From NCBI GenBank assembly GCA_019637695.1, contig JAHBVG010000037.1:1-56631 (forward strand): a stretch of DNA of 56,631 nucleotides, read 5' to 3'. Shown piece by piece: positions 33,992 to 42,136 of this stretch. Position 1 is the stretch's first letter. Each line of letters starts with the position of its first letter. A model generated the notes under the pieces. That model saw only the letters and a list, made by a program, of their open reading frames with translations, searched no databases and was not told the DNA's origin. This DNA is from Caldilineaceae bacterium. GTDB taxonomy: Bacteria > Chloroflexota > Anaerolineae > Caldilineales > Caldilineaceae. The position numbers were made by a program, and so were the translations under genes.

Positions 33992-35663
33992 GCGATTCAG
34001 CGACTTTATCACACCGGAACGGAGCGCATCTTGGGCGAAGCGTCTTGCGCCCTATGGACTTCTCATCTTCGCCGGTCTTACCGCCTTCATCGTCGCCGGC
34101 GCCGGCTGGGAATACACCAATAGCTCGCAATTTTGTGGCACTGCCTGCCATACCATGCCGCCTGAGTACGAAGCATATCTGCTCTCGCCCCATGCCAGGG
34201 TCGATTGTGTGGAATGTCACATTGGGCGCGATTACATTGCCACCCAATTCACGCGCAAGGCGCAGGACATCTCGCACATCGTCCGCTATATTGGCGTGGT
34301 GGAATATGAAGTGCCGATCTACGCCAAAAAACTACGGCCGGCGTCCGAAGTCTGTGAACTCTGCCACTACCCGGGCAAGTTTTCCGCCGACAGTCTGCGC
34401 GAGTTCAAACGGTACGACGCCGAACAGAACAATGCGTTGACGAGTCTGCACATGGTCTTCAAGACCGGCGGCGGCACTATCCGCGAAGGGCGGGGTCGGG
34501 GCATCCACTGGCATGTAGAGAATACTGTGCAATACATCGCCACCGATGAACCCCATCTTGAGCAGGAGATCCCTTGGGTGCAGGTGACCTATGCGGGTAC
34601 GAATCAGGTCGAGACCTTTATCGATAGCGATGTGGATCTGCCCGCAGACTTTGTGGAACAGAATCGCGACAATATCCGCACCATGGACTGTATGACCTGC
34701 CATAACCGTGTCTCACATCTCTTCCGTCAGCCATCCGACGCGATCGACGATGCCATGTCTCGCGGGCTCATTTCACCACAGATCCCCTACTTTAAGCGCA
34801 ACGCCCTGGCTGTGATGGAGCGGCAGTACCCCACCATGCAAGACGCGCTGACGGCGATCTCCGGCCTCAATGCCTATTATGCTGAAAACTGGCCCGACTA
34901 TTATGCTCAACATCGGACCACCGTCGAAGCCGCTGTGAATACCGTTATGCAGAGCTACCAGACGATGGTCTTCCCCAATATGGAGGTGAGTTGGGATACG
35001 CATCCCAATAACCTGGGCCATCGAGATACGCCCGGCTGCTTCCGCTGCCACGATGGCAACCATCTAAACGAAGGGGGCGAAAGTATTCGCATTGAATGTA
35101 ACCTCTGCCATACAATCCCGGTGACCAATCGGCCCGATGGCACGATCCCGGCGATCTCCATCGAGAATCACTTTCAGCCACAATCCCATGAGGATAGCAA
35201 CTGGCTCTCGCGACATCGCTTCGAGTTTGATTCTACCTGCGAAGGCTGTCACGATATTGCTGATCCTGGCGGTACAAGCAATAGCAGTTTTTGCAGCAAC
35301 GGCGCCTGTCACGGCAACGATTGGCAATTTGCCCAATTGAATGCACCCGGTATCACCCGTTTGACCAATGTGCTGCCCGAGTCGCTGCCTACCTACCCGC
35401 AAAGCGACCTGACTTGGGTTGATCTGGTTGAACCTATCTTGGCGGCGCGGTGTGCGCCCTGCCACGGAGGTACTGCCGGGCTTTACTTAGATTCCTATGA
35501 TGGTTTGATAGCTGGTAGTAACCTGGGGCCAGCGGTGGTTTCGGGCAACGCTGAGGAGAGTATGTTGGTGAAACTTCAGCGCAGCGGTCATCCCAATAGT
35601 TTAGCACCCCGTGAATTGGATTGGATCGTTCAATGGATCAACGCTGGCATACCCTATCAATGA
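33984..35663 (+). CDS. NapC/NirT-like nonahaem cytochrome c fused to a C-terminal mono-haem domain
   Basis: A 559-residue protein with one N-terminal transmembrane helix (about residues 24-42) and nine haem sites. The first, FCGTACHTMPPEYEAY, has C-X3-CH spacing. CVECHIGRD follows, then CELCH, CMTCH, CFRCH, CNLCH, CEGCH, an eighth CSNGACH with C-X4-CH spacing, and CAPCH. The N-terminal part is NapC/NirT-like, a quinol dehydrogenase family passing electrons from the membrane pool to periplasmic haem proteins. The last 80 residues (ILAARCAPCHGGTAGL to ELDWIVQWINAGIP) resemble the planctomycete-type PSCyt1 domain. The ATG at 33984 overlaps the previous stop by 8 bases (ATGTTTAA). Confidence 0.88.
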   Translation: MFKRFSDFITPERSASWAKRLAPYGLLIFAGLTAFIVAGAGWEYTNSSQFCGTACHTMPPEYEAYLLSPHARVDCVECHIGRDYIATQFTRKAQDISHIVRYIGVVEYEVPIYAKKLRPASEVCELCHYPGKFSADSLREFKRYDAEQNNALTSLHMVFKTGGGTIREGRGRGIHWHVENTVQYIATDEPHLEQEIPWVQVTYAGTNQVETFIDSDVDLPADFVEQNRDNIRTMDCMTCHNRVSHLFRQPSDAIDDAMSRGLISPQIPYFKRNALAVMERQYPTMQDALTAISGLNAYYAENWPDYYAQHRTTVEAAVNTVMQSYQTMVFPNMEVSWDTHPNNLGHRDTPGCFRCHDGNHLNEGGESIRIECNLCHTIPVTNRPDGTIPAISIENHFQPQSHEDSNWLSRHRFEFDSTCEGCHDIADPGGTSNSSFCSNGACHGNDWQFAQLNAPGITRLTNVLPESLPTYPQSDLTWVDLVEPILAARCAPCHGGTAGLYLDSYDGLIAGSNLGPAVVSGNAEESMLVKLQRSGHPNSLAPRELDWIVQWINAGIPYQ

Positions 35664-37342
35664 AATTCTCATATCGTTGGTTACGCTTTATTCTCGGTTT
35701 TATCTTTACCCTGAGCGCTCTTTTTATTTTTTCAGCTTCTGCTCATGCTCAAATGGTCCCACCGGATGCGCCTTGTATTGGCTGTCATGTTGGCGGCGAA
35801 GGGATCGTCCAACTGCCATCGGGCGAAACGCTTTCGGTGAATGTCGATATCGAAATATTAGTCAACTCGGTCCATAACTTTCACCAGGACCTTTCCGCTC
35901 AAACGGCTATCTTTTGCACCGATTGCCATAGTCCGGCGGATTATGTCTATCCGCACCGGCCTCTGCCTGTTGACAATCTGGCCGACTACGCCGCGCTGAC
36001 ATCAGAAAATTGTCAACGCTGTCATATGGATCTGACTCAGCACAACCCAGGCCACTTGATCCCACAGATCTATGGCACGAACCCAAACCTGCCCACTTGC
36101 AGCAATTGTCATGGAGGGCATAATGTCGGGCCGACCGCGCAATTCGCCGCCGATCCGATTGGCTTCTGCCTGAGTTGCCATCAGGAATTCCGAGATCCAC
36201 AATCGGCGGCGCTCCACGAGCAGGTTATCGCCAACTTAGGCGAGGGGCAGAGTTGCCAGACCTGCCACACGGATAATGTGGTGACCTCGGTCAATGCGCC
36301 GGCGTTCTCGTCGGCGCAGCAGTGTGTTACTTGTCACACCCTCTTAGAAGGGGAGGAGATCCTGGCTTCGGGCGACACAATCCCCCTCCATGTGACGGCG
36401 GGGCAACTCTGGGATTCGGTCCACGGGCAGCAACTGGAGAATAGGCCAGGGTATCGTGCGCTGCTCTGTGTGGATTGTCACGAGCAGCAGGGCTATCAGT
36501 TCTTCCCCCATGCTGTGGAAATTCCGGCAGATTCGCGAGTTTACACCATCGAGCGCGGTGACGCCTGCCAGAAGTGCCATGTTGAAATTTACGCCGATCA
36601 GATGGACGGCATCCACGGTCACTTGTTGATGGCCGGGAATCTGAATGCGGCGACCTGCGTCGATTGTCACGGCGCCCATGACATTCAACCACCCGATGAG
36701 CCTCGCCAGCGCATTTCGCAGACCTGCGGCCAGTGTCACGCCGCTATTAATGAGGTCTACCTTCAGAGTGTCCACGGCGCGGCGCTGACCGATGGGGATC
36801 TGAATGTGCCAACCTGCACCGATTGTCACGGCGTCCACGGAATCGAGGATCCACGTACAGCGCTTTTCCGGCTACGGTCGCCGCAGATCTGCGCCCAATG
36901 CCACGCCGACGAGTCGTTGATGGCGCAATATAACATTTCTACGGATGTCTTCGATACCTATGTGGCCGATTTCCACGGCACCACGGTAACGATCTTTGAG
37001 CAGACTGCACCCCATCAGGCGCCGAACGCGGCTGTCTGTACAGATTGTCATGGCGTGCATGATATTCTGCCGGCCACCGATGAAAATTCATCGATCCTCA
37101 GGGCCAATCTGTTGACGACCTGCCAGCAGTGCCATCCTGATGCAACAGAGAACTTCCCTAATTCGTGGATGAGCCACTTCCGGCCTTCGTTGGAGCATTA
37201 CCCGTTCGTCTATTTGGTAAAACTTTTCTATGATATTTTGATCCCGTTGGTGATTGGCGGCTTTTTGGTCTTTGTTCTCGCTGATGTATACCGCCGCCAG
37301 ATTATCCGTTGGCAGGACCGAAGGAAACCCGCTCATGAGTGA
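35660..37342 (+). CDS. 15-haem membrane-anchored cytochrome c
   Basis: A 560-residue protein with a cleavable-looking signal peptide (ending SASAHAQ, about residue 31), fifteen CXXCH sites and a C-terminal transmembrane helix (about residues 522-546). Haems 1-5 and 7-11 are two copies of the pentahaem module also found in the 13-haem protein (first Cys site, LPSGETL-like strand, SVH, CXXCH with a nearby PH, CXXCH, CXXCHGxH, CXXCH). Haems 12-15 are a partial further copy (CTDCHGVHG, CAQCH, CTDCHGVHD, CQQCH). The ATG at 35660 overlaps the preceding TGA (ATGA). The following cytochrome b gene overlaps by 8 bases. Confidence 0.9.
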   Translation: MKFSYRWLRFILGFIFTLSALFIFSASAHAQMVPPDAPCIGCHVGGEGIVQLPSGETLSVNVDIEILVNSVHNFHQDLSAQTAIFCTDCHSPADYVYPHRPLPVDNLADYAALTSENCQRCHMDLTQHNPGHLIPQIYGTNPNLPTCSNCHGGHNVGPTAQFAADPIGFCLSCHQEFRDPQSAALHEQVIANLGEGQSCQTCHTDNVVTSVNAPAFSSAQQCVTCHTLLEGEEILASGDTIPLHVTAGQLWDSVHGQQLENRPGYRALLCVDCHEQQGYQFFPHAVEIPADSRVYTIERGDACQKCHVEIYADQMDGIHGHLLMAGNLNAATCVDCHGAHDIQPPDEPRQRISQTCGQCHAAINEVYLQSVHGAALTDGDLNVPTCTDCHGVHGIEDPRTALFRLRSPQICAQCHADESLMAQYNISTDVFDTYVADFHGTTVTIFEQTAPHQAPNAAVCTDCHGVHDILPATDENSSILRANLLTTCQQCHPDATENFPNSWMSHFRPSLEHYPFVYLVKLFYDILIPLVIGGFLVFVLADVYRRQIIRWQDRRKPAHE

Positions 37343-38216
37343 TGTGAAGGTACAGCACGCCGAACCGCAATATTACGTCCGCTTCAACCGATGGCAACGA
37401 TTGGAGCATCTGGTACTAATGACTAGCTTCACGGTGCTTGGTCTCACCGGTATTCCACAATTATTCGCTACCTCTGTGTGGGGACCCACCTTGATCGGGT
37501 GGATGGGCGGGATCGAATTCGTCCGCATTGTCCACCGTGTGGCTGCAATCTTCCTCATGCTGGGGACGATTTATCACGGCGGCATTGTCACCTATCGCAT
37601 CTTTGTGGAACGGGTCCGCCTGACGATGATGCCCGGTTGGAAGGATGTAACCGATGCCTTGCAATCGCTTTCGTATAATTTGGGCATTAGCAAGAACCCC
37701 CCGCGTATGGGACGGTACACCTTTGGCGAAAAAGCCGAGTATTGGGCCGTGATCTGGGGGACGGTCGTGATGATCATCACTGGCTTTATGCTCTGGAATC
37801 CGATTGCCACTGCTCGCTTTTTGCCCGGTGAATTTATCCCGGTTGCCAAAGTTGCGCATGGCGGCGAAGGACTGTTGGCTGTCCTCTCGATTGTGGTCTG
37901 GCACATGTACCACGTCCATGTGAAGAGTTTCAACCGCAGCATGTTCACTGGCCGCATCAGCCGCCACGAAATGGAAGAGGAGCATCCGCTGGAGTTGGAA
38001 GAGATCGAGCAGGGGATCGCCGATCGTCCGCTGGATCCGGTTTCAGTGCGGCGGCGGCGCCTCATCTTTGCGCCGGTGGCGGTGGTGATATCGGTGGTGT
38101 TGCTCACCGGCCTCTACTTTTTTGTCACCTTTGAGCAGACTGCCATCACCACGATACCCCGACAATCAATCGAAGTCTTCGTGCCTGCATCCGAAGTGCC
38201 GGAGGTTCGCCCTTGA
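37335..38216 (+). CDS. membrane cytochrome b (formate-dehydrogenase-gamma/cytochrome b561 type)
   Basis: A 293-residue integral membrane protein with four main hydrophobic segments plus a fifth near residue 250. Candidate haem-b ligands are H25 (RLEHLV), H67 (RIVHRV), H175 (AHGGEG) and H190/H193/H195 (WHMYHVHV), the pattern of di-haem b subunits of formate dehydrogenases, hydrogenases and related quinone-reactive complexes. It probably exchanges electrons between quinol and the multihaem proteins encoded just upstream. The ATG at 37335 overlaps the 15-haem gene's stop by 8 bases (ATGAGTGA). The C-terminus is a short tail outside the last helix. Confidence 0.87.
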   Translation: MSDVKVQHAEPQYYVRFNRWQRLEHLVLMTSFTVLGLTGIPQLFATSVWGPTLIGWMGGIEFVRIVHRVAAIFLMLGTIYHGGIVTYRIFVERVRLTMMPGWKDVTDALQSLSYNLGISKNPPRMGRYTFGEKAEYWAVIWGTVVMIITGFMLWNPIATARFLPGEFIPVAKVAHGGEGLLAVLSIVVWHMYHVHVKSFNRSMFTGRISRHEMEEEHPLELEEIEQGIADRPLDPVSVRRRRLIFAPVAVVISVVLLTGLYFFVTFEQTAITTIPRQSIEVFVPASEVPEVRP

Positions 38217-38517
38217 TGGTCTAAAGCAGCGGTGGCATAGAAGAGAAAAAGCCGCTGCCCCGTTGCTTTCTTCCTATAATGAGCCAGGCTATCCCAACCA
38301 GCGGCGTTATGACTTGCAATCCTAAAGCCCGGTCAATTGCGCCGCTCAACCGGATTGGCTCAATCGATACTTTGCGAAGTTTTAGCCAAAAGGAGGTTTT
38401 TATCGACATAAACTTGACCAATTTACCCAATCCCATTTGTGATTCGAAACTGTTGTTACGTGCCGCACTTTGCTTTCAAATCAAACTTCCCATGACCTTC
38501 CCTAGAGGAGGTACTCT
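38217..38517 (+). promoter_or_regulatory. 301-base leader region before the decahaem gene
   Basis: No gene is supported here. There is a 7-bp hairpin GCAGCGG...CCGCTGC (38226-38258) after the cytochrome b stop. A possible promoter is TTGACC (38414-38419) and TGTGAT (38438-38443), with an 18-base spacer. A strong ribosome-binding site, AGAGGAGG, lies six bases before the ATG at 38518. Confidence 0.45.
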
Positions 38518-40680
38518 ATGAAAAAGATCACCTTACTCGTAGTAATTGCTGTGCTGATGAGCCTGTTCACAGTGCAGTATGCTTTCGGGCGCCAACAGGT
38601 GGTCGAAGTGGCAAGTGTTTCTGCACAGGACGCCACACCTACGCCAGCAGCGGAAGAAGAGGCCGAAGAGGCCGAAGCGATGGCGCACCCGTCTGTTGAG
38701 ATTCCTTTCCTCTCGGCGTGGATGAATTCACCTCATGCCAATGCGGAATCAACTTCATTCCGCCGCTGGGATAATACAGATCCGGCGGAAGTGCCCGTCA
38801 CCTGTGCCAAGTGCCACAGCACCCCTGGTATGATCGATTACCTGGGCGCAGATGGCTCTGAACCCTATGTGGTGAATCAGCCCGTCCCGGTGGGTTCGGT
38901 CGTCGAGTGTATGGCCTGCCATAACGATGTTGCTGTCTCGTTGGATACGGTGACAATGCCCTCTGGCCTGACCATCAGCAACCTGGGCCACGAGGCCGTC
39001 TGTATGGAATGTCATCAGGGCCGCGCCTCGCAGACACAGGTGCTGGCAGCCATCGAGCGCGTGGGCGCTGATGATCCGGATGCTGTCAACGCCGACCTGA
39101 CTTTCATCAACATTCACTACTATGCAGCCGCAGCGACCAAGTATGGTACATGGGCCAAGGGTGGGTTTGAATACCCCGGCCAGATGTACGATGCGTTCTT
39201 CCTGCACGCTCCTGGTGTGAGCGCCTGTACAGATTGCCACAATCCGCACACCACGGAGCTTAACCTGCAACTCTGCGCCACCTGCCACCAAGGGGTGGAA
39301 AGCGTCGACGATCTGCATGACATCCGTATGCAGGGATCGATGATGGATTACGACGGCGACGGCGACATCGAAGAAGGCATGTACTACGAACTCAAGGGGA
39401 TGCAAGAAGTACTCTTTGCCTCCATCCAGAGTTATGCCGCCGACGTTGTGGGTATGCCCGTCGGCTACACCTCAGAAGCTCATCCATACTTCTTCAATGA
39501 CACGAATGAAGATGGCGAGATCACTGAAGATGAAGCAGTAGGCGATAACCGCTATGCCTCGTGGACACCGCGCCTGTTGCAAGCTGCCTTCAACTATCAG
39601 GTCTCGAAGAAAGATCCTGGCACCTTCGCCCACGGCGGCAAGTACATTGTGCAACTGCTCTACGATTCAATTGCCGACATCAACGCCGCTCTGCCTGAGC
39701 AGGTTGATATCGCCGCAATGCATCGGACCGACGCAGGCCATTTCGATGGCTCACAACAAGCCTTCCGCTACTGGGATGGTTCGGGCGCTGTTCCTGGCAC
39801 CTGCGCCAAGTGCCATACGGCTGATGGCCTGCCCTTCTTCTTGGGCCAGAGCGTCAGCATTCAAGGCGCGCCGTCCAATGGCCTGGAGTGCAGCACCTGT
39901 CACAGCGACCTTACCACCTGGGATCTCCGCGTCGACGAGGCTGTTGAATTCCCCAGCGGCGCCGTCCTGACCAGTGATGGCGTAGGCGACAACCTGTGCA
40001 TGAACTGCCACTCTGGCCGCGCTTCTGGCAAGCAGATCGAGACCCGTGTCGGTAACCTGCCGTTGGATGAAGTTGCTGCAAGCCTGAGCTTTGTCAATCC
40101 GCACTACTTCGCGGCAGCCGCCACCCGCTACGGTTCCGAAGCGAATGGCGCCTACCAGTATGCGGACAAAGAATACTTCGGTTACTTCTCGCACGTTCGC
40201 CGCTTTGATAGCTGCACCGAATGCCACAATGCCCATCAATTGACGGTGGATTGGCAGGATTGTGCAGATTGTCACAACGGCGTTGCAGGCCCCGAAGATC
40301 TAGTCAACATCCGCGAGTATGAGGATGACTTCGATGGCGACGGCGATACGGCAGAAGGCATCGCCGGTGAGATCGCAACCATGGAAGAGATGCTCTATGA
40401 GGCGATCCGCGCATACGCGGCTGAAGCCGCCACGCCGATTGTCTACGATTCGCACAGCCATCCTTACTTCTTCGAGGATGTCAATGATGACGGTGTGCGT
40501 ACTGAGGATGAAGGCCGCTACACGGCATGGACACCGCGCCTGCTCAAGGCTGCCTACAACTATCAGTACGTCCAGAAAGATCCAGGCGCCTACACCCACA
40601 ACGGCCAGTACATCATCCAGGTGTTGTACGACTCCCTTGAGGATCTCGGCGTGGATGTCTCTGGCATGGTTCGCCCCTGA
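38518..40680 (+). CDS. decahaem cytochrome c made of two tandem pentahaem/EF-hand-like repeats
   Basis: A 720-residue exported protein. After a signal peptide and an acidic Ala/Glu linker (to about residue 60) come two homologous halves, about residues 65-392 and 401-712. Each half has five CXXCH sites (CAKCH, CMACH, CMECH, CTDCH, CATCH; then CAKCH, CSTCH, CMNCH, CTECH, CADCH). Each is followed by two calcium-loop-like stretches (DYDGDGDIEEG with NDTNEDGEITEDE; DFDGDGDTAEG with EDVNDDGVRTEDE) and a shared end, W-T-P-R-L-L to YDS. There is no C-terminal anchor, so it is probably a free or envelope-associated electron carrier. The family is otherwise unrecognised. A very strong Shine-Dalgarno suggests high expression. 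Confidence 0.88.
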   Translation: MKKITLLVVIAVLMSLFTVQYAFGRQQVVEVASVSAQDATPTPAAEEEAEEAEAMAHPSVEIPFLSAWMNSPHANAESTSFRRWDNTDPAEVPVTCAKCHSTPGMIDYLGADGSEPYVVNQPVPVGSVVECMACHNDVAVSLDTVTMPSGLTISNLGHEAVCMECHQGRASQTQVLAAIERVGADDPDAVNADLTFINIHYYAAAATKYGTWAKGGFEYPGQMYDAFFLHAPGVSACTDCHNPHTTELNLQLCATCHQGVESVDDLHDIRMQGSMMDYDGDGDIEEGMYYELKGMQEVLFASIQSYAADVVGMPVGYTSEAHPYFFNDTNEDGEITEDEAVGDNRYASWTPRLLQAAFNYQVSKKDPGTFAHGGKYIVQLLYDSIADINAALPEQVDIAAMHRTDAGHFDGSQQAFRYWDGSGAVPGTCAKCHTADGLPFFLGQSVSIQGAPSNGLECSTCHSDLTTWDLRVDEAVEFPSGAVLTSDGVGDNLCMNCHSGRASGKQIETRVGNLPLDEVAASLSFVNPHYFAAAATRYGSEANGAYQYADKEYFGYFSHVRRFDSCTECHNAHQLTVDWQDCADCHNGVAGPEDLVNIREYEDDFDGDGDTAEGIAGEIATMEEMLYEAIRAYAAEAATPIVYDSHSHPYFFEDVNDDGVRTEDEGRYTAWTPRLLKAAYNYQYVQKDPGAYTHNGQYIIQVLYDSLEDLGVDVSGMVRP

Positions 40681-40750
40681 GCGAGATCGCACGTGATTGC
40701 ACGTCCTAAAGGCTGGTGACGGCAACTGAACCAGTCTCTATAGACAGTAC

Positions 40751-40784
40751 ACGAGCCGGGCATCTGTACAGGTGCCCGGCTCGT
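40751..40784 (+). terminator. 12-bp stem hairpin after the decahaem gene
   Basis: ACGAGCCGGGCA (40751-40762) pairs perfectly with TGCCCGGCTCGT (40773-40784) around a 10-base loop, 70 bases after the stop. The T-run is weak. Confidence 0.75.
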
Positions 40785-40875
40785 CACTTGGTGGATAGAA
40801 TCTTGAGGCGTCTGCTACACAATAATGTGAACACAAGAATCATCGGGAGAGAATCTCCGTCAAACAGTGAGTATA

Positions 40876-40884
40876 TGCTATAAT
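40876..40884 (+). promoter_or_regulatory. extended -10 promoter of the ccmHGF operon
   Basis: TGCTATAAT (40876-40884) is an exact extended -10 element. The -35 region (TCCGTC at 40856-40861) is poor, as is usual for this promoter class. It lies 80 bases upstream of the ccmH ATG. Confidence 0.65.
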
Positions 40885-40963
40885 AAGCGCCGAACTCCGC
40901 GTGTTTTTGCTGTAATCCCTTGTGTTCTTGCAGCGTTTGACGATTGAACGATGGGAAAAGTCC

Positions 40964-41506
40964 ATGGTAAAAATTGATTCCACCCGTAGTCCTCTCACCT
41001 GGGCACTCTGGCTGACCGGTTTGCTCGCCCTGGTGGGGATCTCCTTCTGGTTCATTTCAGCAACGGCTTCTGCTCAGGGGATTTCCCCCACAGTAGGCGA
41101 GACCGACGTCACCGCCGATGAAGTCAATCAAGTGGCGCGTGAACTATGGTGTCCTCTCTGTAGCGGCGTCCGTCTGGATGGCTGTGAGTTGAAAGCGTGT
41201 GATCAGATGAAAGAGATCATCGCCATCAAACTCTCCGAAGGCGAGGATACAGCGTCTATCAAGAGTTACTTTGTCGATCAGTATGGTCCACAAGTATTGG
41301 GCGCTCCCCCGCTGGAAGGCTTCAACTGGCTGGCGTGGATCCTCCCCTTTGCTGTCATGATCGGCGGCGGCGTCTTCCTCTGGTTGCGTTCCAAACACTG
41401 GATGCGCCCAGCGGCAGCGCTTCCTGTCGAATCCACCCCCAGGGCCGTTGCCGAGAAGAGCGAGTATGAACGTAAGTTGGACGAGGAGTTAAAACGCTAT
41501 GGCTGA
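40964..41506 (+). CDS. ccmH: cytochrome c maturation protein CcmH
   Basis: A 180-residue membrane protein with an N-terminal signal anchor (about residues 10-32), a CcmH/CycL domain outside the membrane, and a second transmembrane helix at about residues 121-141. The redox motif reads [20 protein letters not shown]: the LxCxxC site that reduces apocytochrome cysteines, plus two extra cysteines after it. The domain ends [17 protein letters not shown], typical of the family. The frame could begin at GTG 40922, but the ATG at 40964 fits the signal anchor better. The gene overlaps ccmG by 8 bases. Confidence 0.88.
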   Translation: MVKIDSTRSPLTWALWLTGLLALVGISFWFISATASAQGISPTVGETDVTADEVNQVARELWCPLCSGVRLDGCELKACDQMKEIIAIKLSEGEDTASIKSYFVDQYGPQVLGAPPLEGFNWLAWILPFAVMIGGGVFLWLRSKHWMRPAAALPVESTPRAVAEKSEYERKLDEELKRYG

Positions 41507-42101
41507 GCTTACCAATCAGAATGGTCAGCCGTTGACGGTTGAAAGTATGGCGGTCGATCCAAAACAGCAGCGCGCCGTCATGATCTGGCGCATAGTGATT
41601 ATCGCCGTCGCTTTGATCTTTGTTGGTCTGCTGGCATGGCGTCTGATCCAGACCAATACATCTGAGCATCGCGCCGATGGAACTGCGCCTGAACTCGAAT
41701 TTACCACCTTTGAGGGTGAGACAATCCGCCTGTCTGATCTGCGTGGGAAAGGTGTTGTACTCAATTTCTGGGCCAGTTGGTGCGATCCGTGTCGAGAAGA
41801 GGCAGATCTTCTTGAACAGAACTGGCGACGTGAAGAGGCCAACGGCATCATCTTCCTCGGCCTTGATTACCTGGATCAAGAGCCTGCGGCCAAGGCATAC
41901 CTGGCTGAATTTAACGTCACCTATCCCAACGGCCCGGATCTACGCAGTCAAGTAGCGCGGCGCTATGGGATCAAAGGAGTCCCCGAGACATTTTTCATTG
42001 ACCCAGACGGGAAAATCACCGACACGGTGATCGGCCCCATTGTCAATCAACGCCAACTGGATCAATTACTCGCCAAGATTCGCCCTGTATCATACCAGTA
42101 A
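41499..42101 (+). CDS. ccmG: thioredoxin-like thiol-disulfide protein CcmG/ResA
   Basis: A 200-residue membrane-anchored thioredoxin-fold protein (transmembrane helix about residues 26-47) that reduces CcmH or apocytochrome thiols during haem attachment. The active site is [18 protein letters not shown], and the cis-proline segment is [17 protein letters not shown]. The ATG at 41499 overlaps the ccmH stop (ATGGCTGA). Its length and context between ccmH and ccmF identify the role; ResA/TlpA is an equivalent family name. Confidence 0.9.
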   Translation: MAELTNQNGQPLTVESMAVDPKQQRAVMIWRIVIIAVALIFVGLLAWRLIQTNTSEHRADGTAPELEFTTFEGETIRLSDLRGKGVVLNFWASWCDPCREEADLLEQNWRREEANGIIFLGLDYLDQEPAAKAYLAEFNVTYPNGPDLRSQVARRYGIKGVPETFFIDPDGKITDTVIGPIVNQRQLDQLLAKIRPVSYQ

Positions 42102-42136
42102 CATCGTGAGTGTTTTTTGAAGGAGAGGCTGTTGCT

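Noticed and set aside
36327..36692. Minus-strand frame of 121 codons in the 15-haem gene
   Set aside because: Antisense of the haem-binding sequence; Arg/His/Pro-rich shadow.
38217..38517. Riboswitch (c-di-GMP or cobalamin type) before the decahaem gene
   Set aside because: I compared the leader with the conserved cores I know and found no convincing match; only a short hairpin is visible.
38279..38521. 80-codon frame whose stop overlaps the decahaem ATG
   Set aside because: The coupling geometry is suggestive, but there is no ribosome-binding site (its ATG is part of a TATAATG string) and the composition is not protein-like.
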